DNA of 46,943 nt from Variovorax sp. E3. GTDB lineage: Bacteria; Pseudomonadota; Gammaproteobacteria; Burkholderiales; Burkholderiaceae_C. Each line of letters begins with the position of its first letter. Position 1 is the stretch's first letter. The stretch lies in the NCBI RefSeq assembly GCF_016082275.1, contig NZ_MOWM01000047.1, positions 1-46,943 of the forward strand. Direction: 5' to 3'. The position numbers were made by a program, and so were the translations under genes. This document shows positions 10,366 to 20,596 of the stretch, piece by piece. The notes under the pieces were generated by a model, which did not search any database, had not been told where the DNA came from, and worked only from the letters and a program-made list of their open reading frames with translations.

Positions 10366-10382
10366 AGCACCGCAGCGGTGCT
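10366..10382 (+). terminator. Hairpin after the small ORF
   Basis: AGCACCG (10366-10372) pairs perfectly with CGGTGCT (10376-10382) around a CAG loop. It begins 12 bases after the small ORF stop. Only a short T-pair follows, so termination strength is uncertain. Confidence 0.45.
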
Positions 10383-10906
10383 TGCCGCACCTTCGCGGAT
10401 CGCGCCGACCCGCGCCCACGCTTCCATCCCACGTCCACATGCGCCAAGCGCCCATCAAAAAAGTGGCGCGAGGATTGCTTTTATATTTTTTTTTGAATGT
10501 GCAATAAACCAAACGGCAGGCCGTGCGTTATTGAAGGGAGACGCCCGTTTTATTGAGCCCCGGGGCTCAATAGGCGATGCTTTCCCGGAGGAAACGCAAA
10601 AACGGACGATGGCCATTCGTCATAGGTGTTTTCACCCGGAGAGAATTGCGAAAGCGAGCCTTTGAATTTAGCTGAAATCCGAATACTAGTTCCGTTTTTT
10701 CCGAGGAACTTTACTTGCCGTTGTGGTTCTGAATTAACAAATGATTTGCCGGGTTCAATCTTTGCTTTATGCTGATTGTTAGCAGATTGTTGTAAGGGAG
10801 TTTTCCGCGGCATGCAGCCAAGGGCAGGCACACCTTCAAATGTTGCACAAGGCCTTTGCTGCACGCCATCGGGCCAAAAGCCCACCGACTTGATGGAGGC
10901 GTGACC
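10383..10906 (+). other. AT-richer gene-free leader of the prkA operon
   Basis: More than 500 bases without a convincing gene, visibly richer in A/T than the rest of the window, including a long T-tract near 10485-10495. It holds the 22-bp palindrome at 10551-10572 and a second small hairpin (AGTTCC at 10688-10693 with GGAACT at 10705-10710). The small ORFs here have atypical codon use. I looked for a GG-N10-GC sigma-54 element and found no good match. This is probably the promoter region of prkA, possibly with a long 5' leader or a small RNA. Confidence 0.5.
10551..10572. promoter_or_regulatory. Perfect 22-bp palindrome upstream of prkA
   Basis: The left half TATTGAGCCCC (10551-10561) is followed at once by its exact reverse complement, with no spacer. 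A perfect, spacerless dyad of this size fits a dimeric repressor site better than a terminator, because no loop is possible and no T-run follows. The binding protein is unknown. Confidence 0.55.
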
Positions 10907-12827
10907 ATGGATGTGATCAGCAACTTTGCCGCCCGCTACGAGCGCACCCGCGAGGAAGTCATCTCGCTGCAGGACTACCTGGACATCTGCAAGCGCGATC
11001 CCACGGCGTATGCCACGGCCTCCGAGCGCATGCTCAAGGCCATTGGCGAGCCCGAACTGGTCGATACGCGCAACGACCCCCGCTTTCGCGCATCTTCGCC
11101 AACAAGGTCATCAAGATCTATCCGGCGTTCAAGGAGTTCTATGGCATGGAAGACGCCATAGAACAGGTGGTGTCCTATTTCCGCCACGCCGCGCAGGGAC
11201 TGGAAGAAAAGAAGCAAATCCTTTACCTGCTGGGCCCGGTTGGCGGCGGCAAGAGCTCGATCGCCGAGCGCCTGAAGCAGCTCATGGAGCATGTGCCCTT
11301 CTATGCGATCCAGGGCTCGCCAGTGAACGAATCCCCGCTCGGCCTGTTCGACACGACCGAAGACGGCGAGATTCTTGAAAAAGAGTACGGCATCCCCCGC
11401 CGCTACCTGAACCGCATTCTCTCGCCCTGGGCCGTCAAGCGGCTCGAGGAGTACGGCGGCGACATCCGCCAGTTCAAGGTCGTCAAGCGCTTCCCGTCGG
11501 TGCTGCGGCAGATCGCCGTGGCCAAGACCGAGCCCGGCGACGAGAACAACCAGGACATTTCCTCGCTGGTCGGCAAGGTCGACATCCGCAAGCTGGAGAC
11601 CTACGCCCAGGACGACCCGGACGCCTACGCCTACTCCGGCGGCCTGTGCCTGGCCAACCAGGGGCTGCTGGAGTTCGTGGAAATGTTCAAGGCGCCCATC
11701 AAGGTGCTGCACCCGCTGCTCACGGCCACCCAGGAAAGCAACTTCAAGGGCACCGAGGGCTTCGGCGCATCCCCTTCGACGGCATCGTGCTGGCGCACAG
11801 CAACGAGAGCGAGTGGAAGGCCTTCCGCAACAACAAGAACAACGAGGCTTTCCTCGACCGGATCTATATCGTCAAGGTGCCCTACTGCCTGCGCGCCTCC
11901 GAAGAAATCAAGATCTACGAGAAGCTGGTGCGCAACTCGTCGCTGGCCAAGGCGCCGTGCGCCCCCGGCACCTTGCGCATGATGGCCCAGCTGTCGGTGC
12001 TCACGCGCCTGAAGGAGCCCGAGAACTCGAGCACCTTCAGCAAGATGCAGGTCTACGACGGCGAGAACCTCAAGGACACCGACCCCAAGGCCAAGTCGAT
12101 CCAGGAGTACCGCGACTACGCGGGCGTCGACGAGGGCATGAGCGGCGTTTCCACGCGCTTCGCCTTCAAGATCATCTCCAAGGTGTTCAACTTCGACAGC
12201 TCCGAGGTGGCCGCGAACCCGGTGCACCTGATGTACGTGCTCGAGCAGCAGATCGAACGCGAGCAGTTCGCGCCCGAGGTCGAGCAGAAGTACATCAGCT
12301 ACATCAAGGAGCTGCTGGCGCCGCGCTACGCCGAGTTCATCGGCAAGGAAATCCAGACCGCCTACCTCGAGAGCTACAGCGAGTACGGCCAGAACATCTT
12401 CGATCGCTACGTGACCTACGCCGACTACTGGATCCAGGACCAGGAGTTCCGCGACGTGGACACCGGCGAAGTCTTCGACCGCGCCTCGCTCAACGGCGAG
12501 CTCGAAAAGATCGAGCGGCCCGCGGGCATCGGCAATCCGAAGGACTTCCGCAACGAGATCGTCAACTTCGTGCTGCGCGCGCGGGCCGGCAACGCGGGGC
12601 GCAACCCGGCGTGGACCAGCTACGAAAAGCTGCGCGCGGTGATCGAGAAGAAGATGTTCTCCAACACCGAAGAGCTGCTGCCCGTCATCAGCTTCAACAC
12701 GAAGAGCAGTGCCGACGAACAGAAGAAGCACGAGGACTTCGTGACCCGCATGGTCGAGAAGGGCTACACCGCCAAGCAGGTGCGCCTGCTCTGCGAGTGG
12801 TACCTGCGCGTGCGCAAGAGTTCATAG
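10907..12827 (+). CDS. prkA: PrkA/YeaG family serine protein kinase, two frame breaks
   Basis: Orthologue of E. coli YeaG: an AAA-type ATPase core with a C-terminal kinase domain, linked to nutrient stress and stationary phase. The ATG at 10907 has GGAGG seven bases upstream and gives MDVISNFAARYERTREEVIS. The P-loop LLGPVGGGKSS follows GLEEKKQILY. The frame breaks near 11088, where one base restores RIFANKVIKIYPAFKEFYG, and near 11767, where GC[C]ATC restores FGAIPFDGIVLAHSNESEW. With both corrected the protein has 640 residues, close to E. coli YeaG (644). Both breaks interrupt strongly conserved sequence, so sequence error is favoured. It heads the prkA-yeaH-spoVR operon. Confidence 0.95.
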
Positions 12828-12880
12828 CGACGGAACCGGCGAGTTCTTCCCTCTTCTTTGCAAGGAGCTTTGACAACATC

Positions 12881-14172
12881 GTGGCCATCCTGCAGCAAAT
12901 CATCGACCGCCGGCTCTCGGGCAAGAACAAGTCCATTGGCAACCGCGAGCGCTTCCTGCGGCGCTACAAGGGGCAGATCCAGGAAGCGGTGCGACGCGCA
13001 GTCAGCGGCCGCAACATCCGCGAACTGGAGCAAGGCGAAGATGTGACCCTGCCGCGCCACGATGTGTCCGAACCCGTGTTCGGCCATGCGCGTGGCGGCG
13101 ACCGCGAGTACGTGCACCCGGGCAACCAGGAGTACCTGAAGGGCGACCGCATCAAGCGCCCCGAAGGCGGGAGCGGCGGCGGCTCCGGCAGTGGAGAGGC
13201 CAGCGACAGCGGCGAAGGCGAGGACGACTTCGTCTTTCGCCTCACGCGCGAAGAGTTCATGCGCGTGTTCTTCGACGACCTGGCGCTGCCGCACCTCATT
13301 CGCACGCAGATCGCCGACGTGCCCGAATGGAAGAGCCACCGCGCCGCTTCACCAGCGACGGCTCGCCCAACAACCTGCACGTGGTGCGCTCGATGCGCGG
13401 CGCGCTGGCACGGCGCATCGCGCTGGGCGGCGAACCACGCAAGGAGCTCAAGCGCCTGGAGGCGCACCTCGAACACCTCAGGCAGCACCCGCAGGCCGCG
13501 CAGCCCCTGATCCAGAACGAGATCCGCGAGACCGAGGAGCGCATCGCCGAGCTGCGCCGCACCATGCGGCACGTGCCCTACATCGACCCCATCGACCTGC
13601 GCTACCGCAACCGCGTGAAGACGCCGGTGCCCAGCGCCAAGGCCGTGATGTTCTGCCTGATGGACGTGTCGGGCTCCATGGACGAGGCGCGCAAGGACAT
13701 GGCCAAGCGCTTCTTCATGCTGCTGTACATGTTCCTCACGCGGCACTACGAGACCATCGACCTCGTGTTCCTGCGCCACCACACGCAGGCGCAGGAGGTG
13801 ACCGAGGAAGAGTTCTTCCACGCCACCGAGACCGGCGGTACCGTGGTGTCGAGCGCGCTGGTCTTGATGGACGAGATCATCAAGGCGCGCTACCCCAGCG
13901 GCGAGTGGAACGTGTACGGCGCGCAGGCCAGCGACGGCGACAACTGGCACCAGGACAGCGGCCGCTGCCGCGAACTGCTGGTCGACAACATCCTGCCCGT
14001 GGTGCGCTACTACGCCTACGTGCAGGTGGCCGAGACCGAGCAGAACCTGTGGCAGGAGTACCAGCAGCTCGAAGGCGTCCAGCCCAACTTCGCAATGCGC
14101 AAGGTGTCGGACGCGCAAGACATCTATCCCGTGTTCCGCGACCTGTTCAAGAAGGAAGGGGTGACATCATGA
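12881..14172 (+). CDS. yeaH: YeaH family DUF444 / VWA-like protein, one frame break
   Basis: Orthologue of E. coli YeaH. The GTG at 12881 gives MAILQQIIDRRLSGKNKSIG, matching the family start, with AAGGAG upstream. Landmarks: NRERFLRRYKGQIQEAVRRA, the basic DVSEPVFGHARGGDREYVHP segment, a Gly/Ser-rich linker, and a von Willebrand A-like domain with the metal-site motif DVSGSMDEARKDMAKRFF. The frame breaks at GCCG[G]CTTC near 13345; adding G restores SHRAGFTSDGSPNNLHVVRS and a 430-residue protein. It ends in an ATGA overlap with spoVR, so the two are translationally coupled. Known genetically to act with PrkA; its biochemical role is not established. Confidence 0.93.
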
Positions 14173-15691
14173 TCACCGACCGTGTTCTCGAACGCCTGCC
14201 CAGCCCCTCCGACTGGACCTTCGAACTCATCGAGACCTACCACACCGAGATCGCGAAGACCGCCAAGGGCTACGGACTGGACGTGTACCCGAACCAGCTC
14301 GAGGTGATCACCGCCGAGCAGATGATGGACGCCTACGCCAGCGTGGGCATGCCCATGATCTACAGGCACTGGTCGTACGGCAAGCAGTTCATCTCGACCG
14401 AGAAGAACTACAAGCGCGGCCACATGGGGCTGGCCTACGAGATCGTCATCAACTCGGACCCGTGCATCGCCTACCTGATGGAAGAAAACACCATGGCCAT
14501 GCAGGCCTGGTGATCGCGCACGCGGCCTACGGCCACAACAGCTTCTTCAAGGGCAACTACCTGTTCCGCATGTGGACCGATGCGTCGTCGATCATCGACT
14601 ACCTGGTCTATGCGCGGCACTACATTGCCGAGTGCGAGGAGCGCCACGGCCTCGACGCGGTGGAGGAGCTGCTCGACTCCTGCCATGCGCTGATGAACTA
14701 CGGCGTCGACCGCTATCGCCGGCCGCAGAAGCGTTCGCTGGCGCAAGAGAGCATCCAGCGCGCCGACCGCGAACGCCACATGCAGCAGCAGGTGAACGAC
14801 CTCTGGCGCACGCTGCCCCGGCGCGCCGAGCAGGCGGCCGAGTCCGACGCGGCGCGGCGCTTTCCGTCGGAGCCGCAGGAAAACCTGCTCTATTTCATCG
14901 AGAAGAACGCCGCGCTGCTGGAGCCCTGGCAGCGCGAGGTGGTGCGCATCGTGCGCAAGATCGCGCAGTACTTCTACCCGCAGCGCCAGACCCAGGTCAT
15001 GAACGAAGGCTGGGCCACCTTCTGGCACTACACGCTGCTCAACACCATGTACGACCGCGGCCAACTGGCCGACGGCTTCATGATGGAATGGCTCAGCTCG
15101 CACACCGGCGTGATCTACCAGCCGCCGGTGGGGCACCGCGCCTACAGCGGCATCAACCCCTATGCGCTGGGCTTCGCGATGATGACCGACCTGCGCCGCG
15201 TGTGCGAGAAGCCCACGCCCGAAGACCGCCGCTGGTTCCCCGACTTCGCGGGCACCGACTGGGTCAAGACGCTCGACTACGCGATGCGCAACTTCAAGGA
15301 CGAGAGCTTCATCGGCCAGTTCCTCAGTCCGAAGACCATGCGCGACTTCCGCCTGTTCTCGATCCGCGATTTCCAGAGCGAATCGGAGTTGGAGGTGTCC
15401 GCCATCCACGACGACAGCGGCTACCAGGCGCTGCGCGAATCGCTGTCACGCCAGTACGACATCAGCAGCCGCGAGCCCGACATCCAGGTGTGGAACGTGG
15501 CCACGCGCGGCGACCGCTCGCTGACCCTGCGCCACACGCAGCGCAACAACCTGCCGCTGCACGACGGCGCCGAGGAAGTGCTCAAGCACGTCGCCCGGCT
15601 CTGGGGCTTCGACGTGCACCTGGAAAGCATCGACAGCCAGGGCCGCGTGAGCCGCAGCTGGAAGGCCGCGGCGCCCAAGCAGCAGTACTGA
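14169..15691 (+). CDS. spoVR: SpoVR family protein (YcgB-like), one frame break
   Basis: Homologue of Bacillus SpoVR and E. coli YcgB, about 510 residues, of unknown biochemical function and usually encoded with prkA and yeaH. The start MITDRVLERLPSPSDWTFEL overlaps the yeaH stop by four bases. Conserved His-rich segments are visible: PMIYRHWSYGKQF, AHAAYGHNSFFKGNYLF and NEGWATFWHYTLLNTMYDRG. The last resembles a metal-site helix, but metal binding is inference. The frame breaks at GCC[C]TGG near 14507, where adding C restores MAMQALVIAHAAYGHN; the restored length is 507. This completes the three-gene stress operon. Confidence 0.94.
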
Positions 15692-15700
15692 TTCCGTAGC

Positions 15701-16141
15701 TCAGGGCACCAGCGCCGCGATGGCGAGGGTGTAGCCCTTCACGCCCAGCCCCACGATGATTCCCTTCGCCGCCGGCGAAATGTACGAGTGGTGGCGAAAC
15801 TCTTCGCGCGCGTGCACGTTCGAGATGTGCAGCTCGATCAGCGGCACGCTCGCGCCCTTGATGGCATCGTGCAGCGCGATCGAGGTGTGCGTGTAGGCGC
15901 CCGGGTTCATCACCACGCCCAGCATGTTGCCGGCCGCCACTTCGCGGCCCGCCTCCTGGATCCAGTCGATCAGCACGCCTTCGTGGTTCGACTGGCGGCA
16001 TTCGATCTCGACGCCGTGCTTCGCACCCGTGTCCTTGCACAGCCGCTCGACGTCGGCCAGCGTGTCGCGTCCGTACTGTTCGGGCTCGCGCGTACCGAGC
16101 AGGTTGAGGTTGGGGCCGTTGAGGACGAGGATTTTCTTCAT
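15701..16141 (-). CDS. aroQ: Type II 3-dehydroquinate dehydratase
   Basis: A 146-residue type II dehydroquinase that dehydrates 3-dehydroquinate to 3-dehydroshikimate, a cytosolic dodecamer in known members. The active-site loop [14 protein letters not shown] places Arg18 and the nucleophile Tyr23. The later motifs [13 protein letters not shown] and [19 protein letters not shown] supply the substrate-binding Asn, His and Arg. It sits alone, convergent with spoVR and 42 bases after the LysR gene on the same strand, not beside accBC where many beta-proteobacterial aroQ genes lie. It may be a second copy with a catabolic (quinate/shikimate) role, which cannot be decided from this window. Confidence 0.95.
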   Translation of the reverse strand: MKKILVLNGPNLNLLGTREPEQYGRDTLADVERLCKDTGAKHGVEIECRQSNHEGVLIDWIQEAGREVAAGNMLGVVMNPGAYTHTSIALHDAIKGASVPLIELHISNVHAREEFRHHSYISPAAKGIIVGLGVKGYTLAIAALVP

Positions 16142-16183
16142 GATGGATGAACAGCGGATGAGGGCCTGTCAGGCGGTCGCCGA

Positions 16184-17152
16184 TTATGGTCTCGCGCCCG
16201 CCCTGCGGCGCCGCGCCGCCGACGAGCCCACGTAGTAGTTGTAAGAGTCGATGTCGACCACGCAGCGCGCCATCAGGTCGACGAAGGCCCGCAGCTTCTG
16301 CCCCATGTAGCGCTGCCGCTGGTAGGCGCAGTAGATGCGGCGCGGCTCGGGCTGCCACTGCGGCAGCACCGGCACCAGCACGCCCTGCGCCACCTCGGGC
16401 CTGGCGAAGAAAGCCGGCAGCAGCGCGATGCCCAGCCCGTCGATGCAGAAGGTCTTCATGACCCAGTGGTCGTTGGTCTCGAAGGCCGGCTCGGGGTGGA
16501 AGGCAAAGCTCTGCGCGCCCGACACCAGCAGCACCTGCGCGCGCTCCGACGGCTCCTTCATCACGATCGACTGGTGCGCGGCCAGCTCAGCGGGCAGCGC
16601 CGGCGTGCCGTGGCGCGCCAGGTACTGCGGGCTGGCATAGAGGCCGTAGTTCAGCCGGCCCAGCAGCTTGGCCACGAGGTTGGGCGCATCGGGCGGCTCG
16701 GAGCACACGTAGCAGTCGACGTCGCCGACCTGCGGCGCATGGAAGCCGCTGGCCACGTCGAGCTGGCAGCGCACGTCGGGGTGCGACCCCAGGAACAGCT
16801 TGACCACGTGGCAGACGAAGGAGGTGCTGAACTGCGTGTCCGACAGCAGCGAGAGCCGGCCCGACACGCCCGTGGTCAGCGCGTGGACTTCGGTGCTGGC
16901 CGCTTCGAGCCGGCCCGTGACCTCGTCGAGCAGCCCCTCGCCGCGCACGAGAAACGCGCGCCCGGCCTCGGTGAGCGCGATGCGGCGCGGGCTGCGCATC
17001 AGCAGTTGCGCGCCCAGCAGCTTTTCCAGCCGCGTGAGCTGCCGGCTCAGCGTGGCCTTGGAGGTGCCCGACAGGCTCTCGGCCCTGGTCAGGCTGCCGC
17101 TTCTGGCGACCAGCACGAAGGCCTCGACCAGCGCAAGATCGATGCGGCTCAT
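16184..17152 (-). CDS. LysR-family transcriptional regulator
   Basis: A 322-residue LysR regulator: N-terminal winged helix-turn-helix (LALVEAFVLVARSGSLTRAE, then SKATLSRQLTRLEKLLGAQL) and a C-terminal effector domain of the periplasmic-binding-protein type. It is divergent from the split Rieske oxygenase genes across 108 bases, the classic LysR arrangement, so it probably controls them in response to the substrate or a product (inference). aroQ follows on the same strand and could be cotranscribed. The C-terminus ends in an Arg-rich tail. Confidence 0.9.
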   Translation of the reverse strand: MSRIDLALVEAFVLVARSGSLTRAESLSGTSKATLSRQLTRLEKLLGAQLLMRSPRRIALTEAGRAFLVRGEGLLDEVTGRLEAASTEVHALTTGVSGRLSLLSDTQFSTSFVCHVVKLFLGSHPDVRCQLDVASGFHAPQVGDVDCYVCSEPPDAPNLVAKLLGRLNYGLYASPQYLARHGTPALPAELAAHQSIVMKEPSERAQVLLVSGAQSFAFHPEPAFETNDHWVMKTFCIDGLGIALLPAFFARPEVAQGVLVPVLPQWQPEPRRIYCAYQRQRYMGQKLRAFVDLMARCVVDIDSYNYYVGSSAARRRRAGARP

Positions 17153-17171
17153 GCGAGGCAGCGTTGCAGGA

Positions 17172-17193
17172 ATGAAAAGTAGCGTCTCTTCAT
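17172..17193. promoter_or_regulatory. Candidate LysR operator
   Basis: ATGAA at 17172-17176 and TTCAT at 17189-17193 form an inverted repeat with a 12-base spacer, containing the T-N11-A spacing expected of LysR boxes. It lies between the LysR start and the Rieske gene start, about 70 bases before the latter. Confidence 0.4.
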
Positions 17194-17260
17194 GTGGCTT
17201 TCATCGGTGCGGCGGAAGCGTTACGGTATCACCGGCGCAAGCCCTGCTTCCCCACGATCC

Positions 17261-17935
17261 ATGAACACACCACAGAACACCGCCGTCTGGCACCCCGTCG
17301 CGCGCTCGGCCGACCTGCACCCCGGCGACAACATCGTCGCCGGCTTTGCCGAAGGCCAGGAGCTGGCGCTCTGGCGCGCCGCCGACGGCACCGCCCAGGC
17401 CTGGGAAAACCGCTGCCCGCACCGCAGCGTGCGCTTCACGCTGGGCCAGGTGATCGACAACCGCCTGGCCTGCGCGTACCACGGCTGGCAGTACGAAGCC
17501 GGCAGCGGGCAATGCGCGAGTATTCCGGCGCACCCCGCCATGCCCGCACCGCGCAACGTGTGCGCGAAGACCTTCGCCGCGACCGAGGCGGCCGGTATGT
17601 TGTGGGTCCGCCTGTCGCCGGAAATGCCGACCGCTCCGGCGGCACTGGCCGATGCCGTGCCCACAGGCTGGCACTTCTGCCGCACGCTCACCGTGCGCGC
17701 CCCCGCCGGCACGGTGCGTGAAGCGCTGGCGCAGCGTGGCCTGCTCGCCGACGCCACCTCGGGCGCATGGCGCGGCCAGCTCGGCGACGCGAACACCAGC
17801 GCCCTCGTCCTCGACGCCCAGCCCCGCCTTGCCTTCGTCCACCTCTGGACCGACGCCGCCCCCGGCTCCGCCGCCATGCAGGCCCTGCACACCGCCGCGC
17901 GCAGCCTGCGCGGCGACATCGAAGCCCTCGGCTGA
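17261..17935 (+). CDS. Stand-alone Rieske [2Fe-2S] protein of a split oxygenase
   Basis: A 224-residue cytosolic protein. Residues 8 to about 118 form a complete oxygenase-type Rieske domain with cluster ligands C52 and H54 (CPHRS) and C71 and H74 (CAYHGW). Residues 130-224 are not a catalytic domain: no Asp/His iron triad, flavin or ferredoxin motif is visible, although the stretch ALVLDAQPRLAFVHLWTD resembles the closing strands of Rieske oxygenases. The next gene has the iron site but no Rieske cluster, so this protein most likely passes electrons to it. NdmD of the caffeine pathway also carries a spare Rieske domain, but fused to a reductase, which is missing here. I chose the ATG at 17261 because MNTPQNTAVWHPVARSADL aligns with family starts; no Shine-Dalgarno is visible. 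Confidence 0.85.
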   Translation: MNTPQNTAVWHPVARSADLHPGDNIVAGFAEGQELALWRAADGTAQAWENRCPHRSVRFTLGQVIDNRLACAYHGWQYEAGSGQCASIPAHPAMPAPRNVCAKTFAATEAAGMLWVRLSPEMPTAPAALADAVPTGWHFCRTLTVRAPAGTVREALAQRGLLADATSGAWRGQLGDANTSALVLDAQPRLAFVHLWTDAAPGSAAMQALHTAARSLRGDIEALG

Positions 17936-17945
17936 AAGCGACCCC

Positions 17946-18791
17946 ATGCCCTTCGTCACCGACGACCCCAACATGCTCGACGACTGGCTCGTCATCGGCC
18001 CCGCCGCGTCCGCGCCACGCACCACCCGCCTGCTCGGCGAAACCGTGCGGCTGTGGACCGACCCCGACGGCACGCCGCAGTGCCGCCTCGGCGACCGGCC
18101 GCTCGCCGTGCAGTCGCGCTACGGCTACCTGTGGGCCTGCCCCAGCGGCAACCCCGCGCGCCCGTTGTTCGAGTTTCCCGAATACAGCGAGCCGGGCCGC
18201 CGCACCATCGACTGCGGCGGCATCGGCGTGGCGGTGTCGGGCCTGCGCGTGATCGAGAACTTCCTGGACATGGCGCACTTTCCGTTCGTGCACGCCGACT
18301 ACCTCGGCAAGGTGCCGCACACCGAGGTGGCGCAATACCAGGTGCGGGTCGAGCCCGCCACCGGCGAGATCTGGGCCACCGACTGCCGCTTCTGGCAGCC
18401 GCGCGCCTCGGCCGCGCACGACAGCACGGGCAGCGAGGTGCTCTACAAATACCGCGTGATGCAGCCGCTGTCGGCCATGCTCTACAAGTCGAGCTTTCGC
18501 GCGGGCGAGCTCGATGCCATCGGCCTGTTCCTGCAGCCCGTGGACGACGAGCACGTCATTGCCCACACCATGCTCGCCTGCTTCGACGACGACTCCACCG
18601 ACGCCGAGCTCATCGCGTTCCAGCACACCATCTTCGGACAGGACAAACCCATTCTGGAGAACCACGCCTTCAAGCGCATGCCGCTCGAAGGCCGCGCCGA
18701 AACGCCGACGCGCGGCGACACCTCGTCCGTTACCTACCGGCGCTGGCTGCGCGAGCGCGGCATGCGCTTCGGCGTGAGGGCGGCGGCATGA
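17946..18791 (+). CDS. Rieske-deficient oxygenase catalytic subunit (NdmC-like)
   Basis: A 281-residue protein with the mononuclear-iron domain of VanA/Ndm-type Rieske oxygenases. The motif N105-x2-D108-x2-H111-x4-H116 (ENFLDMAHFPFVH) gives the bridging Asp and two His ligands; the third ligand is probably D233 in GQDKPILENH. The tail PTRGDTSSVTYRRWLRERG is typical. The N-terminus keeps outer strands of a Rieske domain (DDWLVIGPA, TRLLGETVRLWTDPDG, RYGYLWACPSG), but the sub-domain with CxH and CxxH is gone; the only Cys residues near it, C46 and C65, form no cluster motif. It must therefore receive electrons from a separate Rieske protein, plausibly the gene 10 bases upstream. It overlaps the GST-like gene by ATGA. 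Predicted reaction: oxidative N- or O-demethylation (inference). Confidence 0.85.
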   Translation: MPFVTDDPNMLDDWLVIGPAASAPRTTRLLGETVRLWTDPDGTPQCRLGDRPLAVQSRYGYLWACPSGNPARPLFEFPEYSEPGRRTIDCGGIGVAVSGLRVIENFLDMAHFPFVHADYLGKVPHTEVAQYQVRVEPATGEIWATDCRFWQPRASAAHDSTGSEVLYKYRVMQPLSAMLYKSSFRAGELDAIGLFLQPVDDEHVIAHTMLACFDDDSTDAELIAFQHTIFGQDKPILENHAFKRMPLEGRAETPTRGDTSSVTYRRWLRERGMRFGVRAAA

Positions 18792-19432
18792 CCATCCAGC
18801 TGTACGACTACCCGCTGTCGGGCAACTGCTTCAAGGTGCGGCAGATGCTCGCGTGGCTGGGCCTCCAATACCAGAGCGTGCCGGTCGACTTCCATCCCGG
18901 CCGCGCGCACAAGTCGGCCGCGTTCCTGGCCGACGTCAACCCGCTGGGCCAGTTGCCGGTGCTCGACGACGACGGCTTCGTGCTGCGCGACGCGCAGGCC
19001 ATCCTGGTCTACCTCGCGAGCCGCTACGACCCGCGGCGCCGCTGGTACCCCGACGATCCGAAGCTGCGCGGCCAGGTCGCGATGTGGCTGGCCACCGCCG
19101 ACGAAATCACCCGCACCGCCTCGGCCGCGCGGCTGCACGACGCACTGGGCTACCACCATCTGGACATCGAGGCCTGCCGCGCCGGCGCGCGCGCCGTGTT
19201 CCGCGTGCTCGACGACCACCTGGCCGAGCAAGCTGCAGGGGGCCTGCGCTGGCTCGCGTCCGCGCCCGAGCCGACCATTGCCGACATCGCCTGCTTTCCG
19301 TACGTGGCGCTGGCGGGCGAAGGCGGCATTGCACTCGATGAATTTCCCGCACTGCGAAACTGGGTGTGGAATGTCCGCCACATGAGCGGGTTCATCGGCA
19401 TGTCGGGTATCTTCCCCGCTGGCCCCGCCTGA
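18788..19432 (+). CDS. Glutathione S-transferase-like protein (NdmE-like)
   Basis: A 214-residue GST fold: N-terminal thioredoxin-like domain ([50 protein letters not shown]) and an all-helical C-terminal domain with the conserved cap [19 protein letters not shown]11 and the Gln-Leu-Pro-Val and Asp-Ala-Gln segments that bind glutathione are present, so enzymatic activity is possible. The start overlaps the oxygenase stop by four bases, showing tight coupling. In the caffeine N7-demethylase the GST-like NdmE helps hold the Rieske-less oxygenase and its Rieske partner together; the same scaffold role is inferred here. An alternative is that it supplies glutathione chemistry for the released formaldehyde. 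Confidence 0.85.
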   Translation: MTIQLYDYPLSGNCFKVRQMLAWLGLQYQSVPVDFHPGRAHKSAAFLADVNPLGQLPVLDDDGFVLRDAQAILVYLASRYDPRRRWYPDDPKLRGQVAMWLATADEITRTASAARLHDALGYHHLDIEACRAGARAVFRVLDDHLAEQAAGGLRWLASAPEPTIADIACFPYVALAGEGGIALDEFPALRNWVWNVRHMSGFIGMSGIFPAGPA

Positions 19433-19470
19433 GTATCCTCACACCCCTGCTTTCTGAAGAACCGAACACC

Positions 19471-20577
<1,107 letters not shown>

Positions 20578-20596
20578 AGCCCCGGAGGCACCGGCC

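Noticed and set aside
10043..10447. A 134-residue minus-strand ORF opposite the small hypothetical gene
   Set aside because: Its composition is that of a shadow frame, and it has no ribosome site or recognisable domain.
10820..10870. A sigma-54 promoter before prkA
   Set aside because: Such a site was expected from E. coli yeaGH regulation, but no GG-N10-GC element with the right flanks could be found.
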